A stretch of DNA of 64,000 bases from Sipunculus nudus. Taxonomy: Eukaryota > Annelida > Sipuncula > Golfingiida > Sipunculidae. Numbering within the stretch: the first letter of the stretch is position 1; the number at the start of each line of letters is the position of its first letter. The DNA lies in assembly GCA_026874595.1 (NCBI GenBank), contig CM049318.1, positions 4,851,741 through 4,915,740 of the forward strand. The letters are read 5' to 3'. The notes beneath the pieces were generated by a model, which worked only from the letters and a program-made list of their open reading frames with translations, was not told the origin of the DNA and did no database searches. The translations under genes were made by a program, and so were the position numbers. Shown here one piece after another: positions 13,073 to 25,500 of this stretch.

Positions 13073-15501
13073 AGCTCAGCTGACTTTCAGTCATGCTGGG
13101 CTATAGCGATGGGTCTTTTCCGTCGTCCTTCCGTCTGTCCGTCCGGCCGGCCGTCCGTCCGTTAGCAGGGCACAAATCGTAAACGTAGGGGCTAGGGCCA
13201 TGAACCCTATGCAGTCTTAGAGGTTATAAAAAGATCTCCTTGCAAACCTGAAATTAGGTCACTGCGACCTATATTCTCGAAGTTATGGGGTGTGTTTGCA
13301 CCCCCCAGAAATAACTCTTTCAGACAAAATTTTCATCCCAAACCTTCCATCTTTCACATACAGCTCACCTACCAACAGGGGAAGAACCATAATTTTTTTG
13401 AGGTCAAAAGGTCAAAGGTCAAGGTCACAGGAGCCTCTTCTTTGAAAAGCCTGTGGATGCATTTTAAGCCAACCCTTTCATCCCAATTCTTTGATTTTTC
13501 ACATATAGCTCACCTACTAAGTTCGAGAAGAATCCTATAGATTTTGAGGTCACAAGGTCAAAGGTCAGGGTCACAGGATCCACTTCTTTGAAAAGGTTGT
13601 GGACACATTTCAAGCTAGACTTTTCTTTCCAAACCTTCCAGCACTGATATCGCTTCTCTGCCAACAGGGGAAAAGACCTGTTGATTTTGAGGTCAAAGGT
13701 CAAGTTCACAGCACCCACTTCTTGCGTGGAGTCATTTTCAGGCAAACTTTTCAATCTGTACCTTCCATCTGTCATATATGGCTTACCTACCAATAAGGGA
13801 AGAAGCCTATTGATGTTGAGGTCAAAAAGTCAAAGGTCAAGGTTACAATATTTAATTGTTCTAAATGCTTGTGAGCATATTTCAAGTGTAACTGTTCAAC
13901 CCAAATCTTCAGTCTTTCACATATGCCACATCTATGCATCACTCAGTTTGACTCAAACTTCATATTTATGGGTCTTTTTGCTTGAATAAATAACTTATTG
14001 ATTTTGGGGTCAGCTGGTCAGCAGGTTAAAGGTTGCAGGTCAAAGTTACTCACCCATTGGTTGCCAAGTAATTACACCAGATTTAAGTGGTCAGTAGTTA
14101 CCCATCATTTAGAAAGAATCCAGTTGATATATGGGCAAAAGGCCAAGGTCATAGGTCAGGGATGTTCACAGTTACTTATTTTATAGACCATCTCTATTTT
14201 TCTTGTATATATAACCATCCCACTCCAGCTGGTACATCTCCCTGTGTGGCTGTAATTGTGAGTGACACTGGTGACATATGACTCCCTTTTGTATCAGCCT
14301 ATTAAGTGATAAGGCTCAGTGATAAGTACCTCGTAACTTCATAACAAAAACACTGTTGTCAGAATGCTTCAGCCAGGCATTAAGACTATGAGAGTATAGT
14401 ATTAAGGTTTAGCTACTGATTTACAAGATGATGGGAACATTTTGCAGTTTATTTTATGGAATCCTAGCAATAAACTTAGTTTCCTAGATATCTGAATATT
14501 TTAAAATATATCACCACATATAAAAGCAAGTGTTTGTTCTCATAATATGTGGATGTGTACCTTGATTTAGGATGGCTTTTTGTTTTATTTCAAGACTCTT
14601 AGTCATGCTTTCTGCATTTCTTTTCTTTCAGGTTTGGCAGTTTACCTACCCTGCTGACCCCATTGAAAAGCAGAGTGATAATAAAAAATATTGGACTTAC
14701 ACTTTTTACAATTGCATATCTATAAATCTGATATGAGGGCCTGGACATGCCTTTTGAATTATTTTGGGCATTCATTACTGGATAATTTGCCCAAGTTTGG
14801 TCTCTTATTGGAGAATGTGGGATATCAAATGTCATACTTGTCAGAAATCCATAATGTCTGCCAGTTAGCCACCTTAGAAATTCTTTCTTCAGTGCAGTTT
14901 CAGTAATTTTTCTTTAATGTTTGGTCCGATTTAGAGAATGTTTGTTGTCTGATTTCAGACTTGTCAGAAGTCCAATATGGCCACCAGGCAACCATCTTTT
15001 AATTCCTTTTGATCATTTTATCTCAAGAACAGTTAAAGTTAAAGCAGTTGGATGTATATTTATGTAATCTTGTAAAGGATTGGGTCAAATATTTCTGAAT
15101 AAATATTACCATCATTTATAAAAGTGCAGTACAGTTGGCTTGTATTGAATAAAAATTCATACAGAAGCACCTGTTTCTCAATAATTCTTGCATGTACTTC
15201 CTTAATTTTTGCTATATATTTTGATCTTATATTTGCCCTTTGTGGTGTTCCTTTGAGACTGACAGGTTTCAAGCAAGCTGTTGGAATAGTTCCTGATAGC
15301 TTAACAATCATGCATTTTCCTCAGACCATCAATTCACTGTGTTTTAACCAGACATAGGTGATATATATTTCTGTTGTCATAGAAAATTTTCAACAAATTG
15401 GCAAATTGGTTCTTCAAAATTTGACTGGAAGTTGTGAATCTCAGTCCATGATGTCACAGGTCATGCTTGGCAGCTGAGCGTCATGACCCATGGGTCACTT
15501 G
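13073..15501. mobile_element. Helentron-like non-autonomous element, copy 1
   Basis: After a T-run it begins with a near-palindrome (AGCTCAGCTGACT, TTC loop, AGTCATGCTGGGCT; 13073-13102). A CCGT-rich stretch follows (13119-13162). The body is built of degenerate repeats about 130-140 bp apart, each carrying AGGTCA-rich blocks (near 13402, 13543, 13690, 13819, 14007). The right end has CAGCTGAGCG, then the palindrome GACCCATGGGTC (15485-15496), then ACTTG and a T-run. Both ends match the other copies, while the interior differs. Assignment to Helentron-associated elements is inferred from architecture: tandem core, ACGG-type microsatellite, terminal hairpin and T-tract flanks. Confidence 0.6.
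13402..14170. repeat. Core repeats rich in AGGTCA half-sites
   Basis: Four to six degenerate units about 130-140 bp apart share a block with two to four AGGTCA hexamers in direct orientation. These are at about 13402-13433, 13543-13577, 13690-13710 and 13819-13846, with more diverged blocks near 14007 and 14137. The adjoining text (TCACATA, CTCACCTACCAA) is also repeated. Confidence 0.65.
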
Positions 15502-17962
15502 TTTATTTCTGCTGTCTCGTGTGACAGGCCCAAGGCCACATTTAACACACCGGGTTGTCAGTTAATGATCAATTAATCTGGATGCTTTAACCTATATAAG
15601 CAAAAGAGTTGCCAGAAATAAACATATTTGTACAGGTATTGCTACAGCGTTTTATTTTTTATCTTCACAATGTAATATTTATGAATGTTTGTTCTTTTCA
15701 TATTGCGGTCATTACAAACATTGTGTTTATGTCTTTATATTAACACCCAACCATTCACCAATCAAGGACACCAGATTACTTATGTATTTCATCCTCACCA
15801 TGCACATTAGCTAGTCTGACCGCATATAATTTGCATTAAACTACTTAGTATTCACTGAATATTATAGGTTGCCGTATCTGAAAGGGACAATAGACCGTTC
15901 GATCGTTCCCACTTCACCAGCGCCCCCTGTCGGTGAACAGTGACACTGAGTGTTTGGGTCTGTTGTGTTAAAAATAAATATAAAATTTTGTCATATCTGT
16001 TGTTATCGGAGCCAATAGGTTTCATTTATATGATTGTCACATCTGCAATATTGGCTCACTGGGCCCGAATTCAACAGACGATATTTGCACGCAGTGCCCA
16101 TGTTAGTGGAACAGGTACATTGAAAGCTTTCTGGTATATACATGTTATACATGATGATGTAGTGTCCGCTCCACAGTAATAGTCTATATACAGTGGTCAG
16201 GGATCACAGTAAAATGCCTACCCGTCCACGCTACTCCAGGCATGTCTACCACCGCTGCATAGTTAGCGGTTGTTTCAGTATTAAGGTAACTATTTATGCT
16301 TGTATTCTGTGTATATTGTTGTTGTTTCTTAGTGTATCTAGCATTTAATAAAACTGATGGTGCTTGAACGTTCACGTCTAGGCTGTTGTCTGTCACTGAG
16401 GATGGCGCTTACGCATCTTTTTATATCTCACCAAATACAAGATGGCTTCACGCTGGACAAATAAGTCAATAATTGATGTTGCAGGTGCTTCATGCTTTCG
16501 CGATTGATTAGTTGAGATAACAGGCCTTTCAACGTATAACTTAATGTGAAAATAAGTAATTAACAGCCACACGAACTATTTTTAAAAAATGTCATTTCTA
16601 AAAGTAACAGATCGTTTCGTGCTGTAATCCCAATCAATCCTTTGGTGGGCCGGCGAGGCAACAGACTTAATATAGAAAACACTGTTGGGTCGCCGGCTGA
16701 TCCTTATCAAGGGTCCAGTGTTCATATTTAGCCAACATTTTCTTTGCTAAGGAAATCTCACAAACAAATTATCGCCAGGAAATTCAATAATGAACGTTCT
16801 CAGCAGCTGTAAAAAATCACTTGCTGTTACAGCACGTGACCCAGCACTGGGACCCTTGTCACCGATCGCCATCTTGCGAGAATTTCTGCACAGACCTTCA
16901 CTGGCTAATAAGGCCCATAAGAACGCCGACTCCTCATTAGCTTTTTTTATTGTGATTGGCGCAATATGGCAACAGTCTTAAAATATCAAAAACTAAAAGA
17001 GTAAGATTGTAGCGCCGCTGTCGAATATGATCTTTATTATGATTTCACTTATCATTCGTTACGTTTATTACTAAAAAGCCTATAATCAGCTTGGGTTACA
17101 GATAACGTATAATATGTAAAAGTTCGCTTTTTGTAAGTGTAATAGATTAAGGGACCCCCCCCCCCCTCCCCAACACACACACAGAGTTTGTTCTGAATAA
17201 ATTTGACCTGTTTAGTTCTACGGAGGCTATTAACTTGCAAAGCAATGAGAGAAGAAAGTTTTCATGTCAGTTTCCAGTAATATACAAGGCTGCGTCCTGT
17301 CTATATTGCGGACAGTCCGACACGACCTAAAAGATTGTCAAGTGTACATGTGTGGTATACGTGCGTATTTGGCAAAGTCAATGGGAAAACGTATATCATA
17401 ACAGTGATCTTTCGGTTCATGTATTATAATGCAAAACTCAGACCCGAGGTATTAACATATTTATTGGACAACAAAAACATAATTTTCTGCTTTACACATA
17501 CACATAATACAGACCCAGACTGTTAACATATACTGAGAGGTTTCATTACGGCTATCACTATACAATACAAAATTGTACTGAAATATGATCAACAAAAGTT
17601 CATGATATTAAACAGAAAAAAAAATAATGCAAACACCAGACTGATTTACTGCCCCCAATTTAACATAAAAGAAATCCTTTAACTATAAACGGAAAATAAA
17701 CTGCATGATGTCAATATTTATTATAGTGCAACCAGAAAAATATTACGGTTTAGGGGACCGATAGAGGTTTAACTTGTACATGATCTACAAGAAATTTACG
17801 TAATGTGAGATAGGTCATCGTTCACATTTGTTCTATCTGGCCAGTTAACAAATCAGAAATATTATCGATATTCCGGCATACCTGTTGTCCATTACTTGGT
17901 CGAACGAAAAAGGCTCTATTGCACCCTAACTTTAGATAGTTCCACACGCTCTTCGCGCAGCA
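15502..17962. other. No gene seen
   Basis: There are short open frames only. A poly-C/(CA)n tract lies at about 17154-17182. CGCAAGATGGCGATC on the minus strand (about 16862-16876) and ACAAGATGGCTTC near 16437 resemble YY1-type sites, but no exon could be attached to them. Confidence 0.35.
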
Positions 17963-18282
17963 GTTATACACTGCAGACGTCCAAGATCTCTTTTAAAATG
18001 CGACACCCGCTCTCGATGGTCTGATACCACTGTCCTCGCACAGGGCCAAGAATCAGACCAACGAGAGCGCGTGTCTCGGTGTAATGAGACCAACCAGAGC
18101 GGGTGTCGCGTGTTAAAAATTTGGAGCTGGATGCACAATGCAAGGCCACGCTCTCAGTGGTCTGGTAACAATTCTTTGCTCTGTGCGCACCCTGGTGTTC
18201 ATACCCAGAGATACCCAGAGAACCTTGCTTTACAAAGCGGGGGTTACACGTAAGGAGATCTGAAACGACTGCAGTGTATAAC
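17963..18282. mobile_element. Fold-back element with nested inverted repeats
   Basis: The outer ends are inverted copies. The left reads GTTATACACTGCAGACGT and continues to AGATCTC. The right, reverse-complemented, reads GTTATACACTGCAGTCGT and also continues to AGATCTC. Inside lies a second inverted pair: TGCGACACCCGCTCT with GATGGTCT (17999-18021) against AGACCAACCAGAGCGGGTGTCGCG (about 18086-18110). A third related segment, AGACCAACGAGAGCGCGTGTC, lies at 18055-18075. No open frame of note. This fits a non-autonomous fold-back DNA element. No target duplication could be fixed. Confidence 0.6.
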
Positions 18283-18901
18283 CACTAAAATACGGAATCC
18301 GCATGGAATACGGATATTTATTAAGTCCGTGTTGTTACAACCTGAACCTGGCATCAGACAGGACCTTCAACAGATGTCACTTTTCTTTGAATTATGTTAT
18401 CGTACATAAGCAATTCCATTGCACCATTCATGATGAATAACCATATTAATCTGATATTTTCTTGACACTTGGTTATTTTCTTGACACCTTATATTAAATC
18501 CTATATATACATTGAGCTAAAATCTCCCTAACAATGCTGCATGAGCTGTCATAGGACTCATCAAAACCACGTTCAGTAGGTACGACATTTAATAAGACGC
18601 TAAATCACTAACAACACACAGAATAACAACACAGAACATGATAACAAAACACTAAACACCAAGAATACCCATATACTGACACACAATACCCAATCACAAC
18701 ACTGTATTTCATTGTCTTATGTACAGATTTGACCATGTGATATGTAATATGAATAATCAACAATAATGCCGTATCTATTGAACGTTTAAAATGCATAACG
18801 TTTCTAAGCACCATCAAACCTGATTCAAGTTATGTAAATTAAAAAAAAAATCATATAAACCTGCAACACAGGATGAACTTGTTTTTACAAAGGAATATAT
18901 A

Positions 18902-19003
18902 CAGTGACACCTGTGAAATAAGACCACCCGTGGACTGGCCAAAAGTAGTCTTAATAGACAGGTTGTCTTATTAGACATGTGGTCTTTCAAACAGGTTCCA
19001 CTG
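18902..19003. mobile_element. Short Tigger-like MITE with TA duplication
   Basis: The 102-bp element is flanked by TA (18900-18901 and 19004-19005). The left end is CAGTGACACCTGTG and the reverse-complemented right end is CAGTGGAACCTGTTTG. AAGACCAC recurs further in on both sides, so the terminal inverted repeats extend to about 27 nt with mismatches. It has no coding capacity. The CAGTG-ACCTG ends and TA target are typical of MITEs mobilised by pogo/Tigger transposases. Confidence 0.62.
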
Positions 19004-22000
19004 TATATATGAGCCTACAAACAAACAAAAAAAACCAGACCTATTGATCCTAAAAAAAAAAAGAATCGTACATGCTGTCAGATAATTCATGTACCAACAA
19101 AATAATAAATGTTGAAACATATTGTACAAAATGGTAATAGATGACACTGCAAGAGACATGACATCGTACTGACGGATAGCTCGTGTTAAGAACAAGCACA
19201 ATAAGTAAAACTGCGGGTGATAATGTTTAATATTTACCTGGATTAACAAATAGGTCTGTGGCCATTATTTTCGTAATCACTGTACTGTATAACAATTGTG
19301 CACTTTGTAATAGACTTTCTTTCTGCTGACTGTTACTTGTGTAAATATTTTTTTCTGCAAGTTTTGGCCATGGAAATTTGTTTTATCGAACTACATTTTC
19401 TAATTGGTACAATATTGTTGACATGCACAGTTTCACAAAAAAGGTTTAATATGGATAAGTAAATGTATACTTGTTTAAAGCGATTCCTATGCTCCTGTAT
19501 TTACTTTGTGCTTTGTTTTGTACATAAATTTGCAGGCTAAATTAAATAATCATAGGCAAGTAAAATGCTCCTTAGCAGTTTAGTTCCTCTAAATCTACTT
19601 GCACCTAAAATAAATATTTCTTAATAACACCTGATTAATAGGATGTGTATAAACAAAAATATGGGAAGTCATACAATTCCCGATTAAATTCATTACTGTA
19701 TCATCTTATTGTCTTACATAGTATCAAACAAATAATTTAAAAAATTAAGTTCTTCTTAAAATGTATATGATATTAATTTCAATGGCGGTTTTCCAGCATT
19801 TTTTTTTTATAAATCGATACCAGGAAACATGTAGACAAGCCTTTTTTCCGTGTTAATTTGTCAGGGGTGCAACGATAGCTAGGTCCGCTTTTAGTAACAA
19901 AACTAACCACTAGGTACCAGCACATGCTCGGTCAAATTTTGGCGAGCCAGCATGATTTTAACACTACCGAAACACTGGCAGCAAAATGTAGACATACAAA
20001 TCTCATTTAACAAAAAAAGTCTGAAAGGGCTTAAAACTAACCATGTTTATCAAATAAATAATATATTAATTAACAAAAGCCAGATCATTATAAAGGCAGT
20101 GCATGCAATCAGACCCAGTATAGATACATACAACCAGCTGGCTTTAGTATAAAGCCTTTACTCTTTCACGAGCATTCCCCAAGGATTATAATATTATAAA
20201 ATTATATTTCACGAACATTTGATTCATATGTTAACTTTTCCTTTCGTCATTTTTGTCCAATAAACTTCTTTCCAGGAATAGATAAATACAGCCAGTTATC
20301 TGCTGATAAATTTTAGAAAGTTGGGATTTGGAAATCATTAAAGTATTGGTAAAACGATATTTACAATGAGCGTTATAATTTCTTAGACATGATAAAACTT
20401 ATCAATTACTAAATTTTTATATTTGCATACTATCGAAACAGTAAAAAATTTAAAATTATTATAAATCTATACTTATTTACTACCTTTTTATATCTGTTAT
20501 ACTGTTAAATTATGGATAGGCCCAAGAGGCTACTCAAATATGAATATTATATAATAAATATGCCTTTATATAGTGAAAATAGCTAAATCTTACTTTTGAT
20601 ACATTATGGTTTGAGTAAGAAACACTTGATAAACAAAAAGGCATAGAATTGTCTAAAATTTCACACACTGTTATTGTAATGCCCATTAATAAATTTCCTA
20701 AGAAAAGCAATACATTCAATGCCTAATTCTAAAATGTTTTGACATTTAAAAAAAAAACTTAAAACTTAAAATGCTATTAGTTTTCAAAAGGGAACAGTAA
20801 GTTTAAACATAAAACCAAAGCATTTTCCCCTCATCCTCAAGGTAGCTGAAAACTGCTTTTTGAAGGCTATCCTGAATAGTTGCATTATTTAAACAGTATG
20901 AAATAATATCAGTCTTGTTAAACATTCAGTTTAATAAATGACAAAATATGACTGGATTGTAAAAGATAACTTAAACATATACTGGTAATTGAGCAATGTC
21001 TGTTATTGCAGTTGATCAATGTATGTTTTAATTGTCACACTATACAAATTCATTCATAACTTATCCTCATCTATATCTTTCCATAACACAGCACCATGTA
21101 CCATGGTAACAATCATGTTATTATGTTTACTGGGGTGTTTCAGATATCAATTGTACTACAGTATATAAAGTAGTGTTGGGACCGACAATCAATTATATTA
21201 ATGATTGATCGGCGGATGCAGACTATTTGACAATTGACCTTGCATTGCCATAATTGATTACAGAGTTTTTACTACAAAGGTGGGACTTTACATTGATGGA
21301 AGCCATGCTTTCATCAAATTTATGTTACCACACTTTTGAACAATCTGTGGTTACAAATAGATTCACACCTAAGTTTACTATTTATACATAGAGCCAAAGA
21401 GTAATTTCATATATTAGCCAATATGTAGGTCTACATATCAACTGAGGGATATATAAGTCTATGTTTGATCAGAAATTTCATACCCCTAGAGGCCAACCAA
21501 TATTTATTCATGACTGATCATGAAATTATAAATGGTTCCAAACATTTCTCAAAAGAAATGAATAATTATTCACCGTTTGCTGATATGCTGTCGATGATTG
21601 ATTATGAAAAAGGAAGTGTTTCAGATTTCAACTGTACTACAGTTTACTAGTATTAAGACTCACACACCATTTAGCTTAACACTAACAGTCCATATACTTG
21701 AACCTATAAAAGGTTATCACTTAAATACACAAAAGTATTTTACATATTTTAAAAATTATTTCATTTATCCTGTCAAACTATACTTGATTAATTCAATTTG
21801 TTACTTTAATTTTTTGTAAATTATGTCTGAATCAACATTTCTTATTCTATCAGTTAAATTTCATAGAACCTAAAAAATTATTCTAGTGAGATACCTTTGC
21901 AGACAATTTATTGATTAGCTTTTCAGTTTATGTACACAATGATCAATCACAAGATTTCCAAAAATCACTTGATTTGTTGAAAATCTCAATTACTTATCAT

Positions 22001-22415
22001 TTGTCCATAGAACTGTATTGCGCAGTTTGTTTTCAAAGAATGTTAGTATTATATGCCAAGTCAAACCATGATAAACATGTTAAAACATAATATCATTACT
22101 TGATCACTGTAAATTATTGTTGGTCTATTTAAGAATTGTCCATTTTCTGCCAACCTTGTAACCATATTCCTACAGACAAGTGGCAGCTTGTATACAAGGT
22201 TTTACTGTATGTAATGTTAATACAACTTCCAATCATTGGACAGAAAAATGGTAGTTCATTCCACCACCACTCTCCACCTGTTTTCTGCACAATTTTTTTT
22301 TGCAAGTCAAAGAACACCAACACTTTTTGGAAATATTAGCCTATCTAACGTCATTTTCATGTAAACAATTTAAAACCATTTTATGGGAAACAATAGTCTT
22401 TTCTGTAGTGACATT
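19004..22415. other. A+T-rich, no gene seen
   Basis: The 3.4 kb downstream of the four-helix membrane protein gene are A+T-rich. I found no exon that continues any gene and no recognisable repeat. Confidence 0.35.
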
Positions 22416-22570
22416 TTACCACCAATCTATGGAATGGACACAGCTGGGAACAGTGATGACATAATAGATGTTATGGGTAAAAAAGGCACCCATGACTATG
22501 GGACCAATGATCACGAGCTGCCAAACCCTGTTTAAAGGGAGGCTTGTATTCTCCTCGTGTACGGGCTTCA
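22416..22570 (-). CDS. Membrane protein gene, last exon
   Basis: Codes for residues 287-337: helix 4 (WQLVIIGPIVMGAFF) and the short tail ending IDWW, then TAA at 22416-22418. The acceptor ATAACAG has a poor pyrimidine tract. The frame and hydrophobic helix still support it strongly. Confidence 0.7.
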
Positions 22571-25500
22571 CTGTTATGTCACAGATTAATTCTTAGCAGT
22601 TTCCCAGAAAGATAAACAATGGTCATTTGTTAGGGATGCCATGAACCACAGATAAATATGAGACATGTCAACCAGGATTTAAAGTGAATAATTAAATCAT
22701 AAGCAGGTAATATACAGGAAATAACACATTTTCCTCTTTCTGCCATAGGTGCAAATTTTGTTTGGCAAGTTTGTCTCACCTGGAGATAAGTGCGAAATAT
22801 CAGGTGGACACTGGCAGTGAAACAGACTATAATTTATTAAATCAAGGTTACAGGGATTATCCCCTTGACTGAAGGTTACCTCCTTGGCAAAATAAACCTG
22901 TTTAAGTACACTAAACTGTAAAATGAATATGATTACCAAGTAAATTTGTCCTGTATATCAATGTGCGGTTGTGCAAACTTTTGACCTAATTAAAAGAAAT
23001 GGCAGTTTATGGTTTTTGTAATAAATTTGCAATCTTGTTTGCAATTAAGTATGTAATCTCTGGACTAATACTGCATTATCTTATCTATACCGCTAACAAC
23101 TTGTCTTAACTAGTATCATATATGTTCCATTCTTTTGCCTTTAATAAAGAAAGCTAGATTAGGTTAACATTTCCAATAAAAAGATATTCCCATAATTTAT
23201 ATAGACTATTCCCTAATCTTGAGCCAATAACTTTTGTATTCAGTTAAGCTTTCTTCAAAGTCAATTTGCATAATTTATAATTGAATGTCTGAATAAATAT
23301 CATAAATATGCACACAGGTAGTTAATGCCAACTATTTCACCCTGAGTATATGCAACCAATATAATCAATTATTTTACATAATGTCAGTTAAATAAACAGA
23401 CACAACTGTGCCTCTGAAACTTGTAGTACCATGTATAATGTAGTAACTGAATATTGTTTTCACATAAGGGAACAACATAACAATTTTCTAGCTGCCACAC
23501 ATGATTCTGTTAACTTGTATATATGTTCTATTCTAAAAAAGCCAGGTAAATTTAATTCTGAACAATTGCAAGCTGGAAGCCTGGTTTGATATTCTGACAT
23601 GGTTGTCTCATAATGCATAGGCTGATTCACCTTTCGGCCACCAGATGGAGTAAGCTGCCAACAGCATCCCATTCAATATGGATAAAATGTAACTCAGTTG
23701 GAAGTAGCTCACATTTGAGGACCTGTAAAAATAAATTAAAATAAGATTTTTTTTTTTTCAACTCCAATTTCTTATTTTACATTTGAAACAGTATGAGCAG
23801 TTCAAGATACCAGTATTGTTCACAATAAAAAATCTAAGGCATTGAAAATCTACAGACAACTTGAGCTATATTTCCATGTGAGTATATGCTTGAAAAAAAT
23901 AGCTGTTTCCATGTGTGAATATGCATAAACTTGAAGAAGTATATATTTGTACAGGGGGTCTAGCAGGCTTTTTATAAAAAGACAGAGAGTGACATGATTT
24001 GAATCTTAATTCCTGAGATCGCAAAGACCCTTTGTGTGAAAATTGCTCCCATTGCAACTGAATGTGTGCGTGTGTATGTGTATATGTCTGAATACAGCAT
24101 TACAGATCAGACCCTTGTCTTGTACCATCTCTAAAAAAAAAATAAAAATCTGACCACAGAATGCAAATTTGTGTACTTGGACATAACAGAGAAGCATAGG
24201 ATAACAACCTTATAAAACTTGAGTGGTTACTGTTCAAATTTTCATGACAGTTTCTCTAATATGCTGGAATTCAAGACCACCCACCACCCCACTCTGAGTT
24301 TTCTTGAAAAGAAACAAATTCTGTAGAAATAAAAAGCAGAAAATCTTTATTTAAGTAACTTTTAAAAAATATGTGGTATTTCTGTGCAACGTATGTAAAT
24401 TAGTGATTATTTATTGAGGAACATTAGTTGTATCTGTGCACTTTTTGTTGCAAACAAGGGTCAGATCCAAATTAAGGAAAAGGAGGGGCCCACCTCAGAA
24501 GACAAGTGCCAAAACCTAAAAAAGGTCCCAAGGTCAGGAAAGGGGTCTAGGCTGCACCACTTACAGAAGGTTACAGCAGCTGAAAAAATAGGGGGAGTCC
24601 AGACCCCTGGACTCCCCTCTGGATCCGCTTCTGCCAACATGTAAAATACCTCTGCAGCAGGTGAAAACCAGTCAACACCATACATAGAACTCTTCAAATG
24701 ATATTACCTGGATTTTGAGTAGCTGAACAGAGATGGTGGAATGTGGCCTGGTTTGAGACTGTCATAGTGAGTCACTGAGCACGAGTACCAACAACAACTC
24801 AGACCAATGAGGGTTGCCATGACAACACTGCATGGAATTCCTGAAACAAAACAAAAATCAAAATTAATTAAGTTGGAAATTTCAAGTATAAAGACATATG
24901 AATCATTGCAGATAATTGCAAATTTATCACTGGGTTTTTCTTGACTGAGTTGCATTAGAAATGATCATACAACTTGAGCACATACAAATTTTGGACCAAT
25001 GAGATCTTGTTAAGCCGAAAACATAAATAGTCTGTTGAAGGGGAAGCAATTTTTTAAGCAAACACAGGACCCATTTTATAGTTTTCATCTTTATACAGTG
25101 TACAAAAGTGGAACAGAAAGTATTCTTTGAGTAAATATTCATAATACAGAAGGTACACTTTATATATACACAGGGCTTTCAGGAACGAGGGGTAGGCATC
25201 TGAGATGCTTGAAATCTCTTACAGATGCTTAGTTCTGGAGGTCCAAGCGTCCCTTCAGATACACAATTTTTTGGCTGTTGGATCAAGAGAAACAAAGTTG
25301 GCTCTTGCAGCGTCATTCACCATTGCAGGCTACCAGATTCACCAGTCTACTGTGTATATACTGTGCTGACAACTGACCCTAACTGGCCTCCATTCCCTTT
25401 AATCAACTAATCATATAATGACAATACATCTAATCATCAGAAGGACTTAAAGTATTATCATCAAACATGTTCAATTTTACAGAAAACTTCAAAACTGTCA

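Noticed and set aside
20800-20880. Alternative last exon for the membrane protein gene (minus strand)
   Set aside because: It is open only in phase 0, which does not follow from exon 4, and a better final exon exists at 22416-22570.
22777-22939. Exon-like segment with donor CAG|GTGAGA on the minus strand
   Set aside because: Each possible acceptor gives a stop in the phase required after exon 4, whereas 22416-22570 fits without stops.
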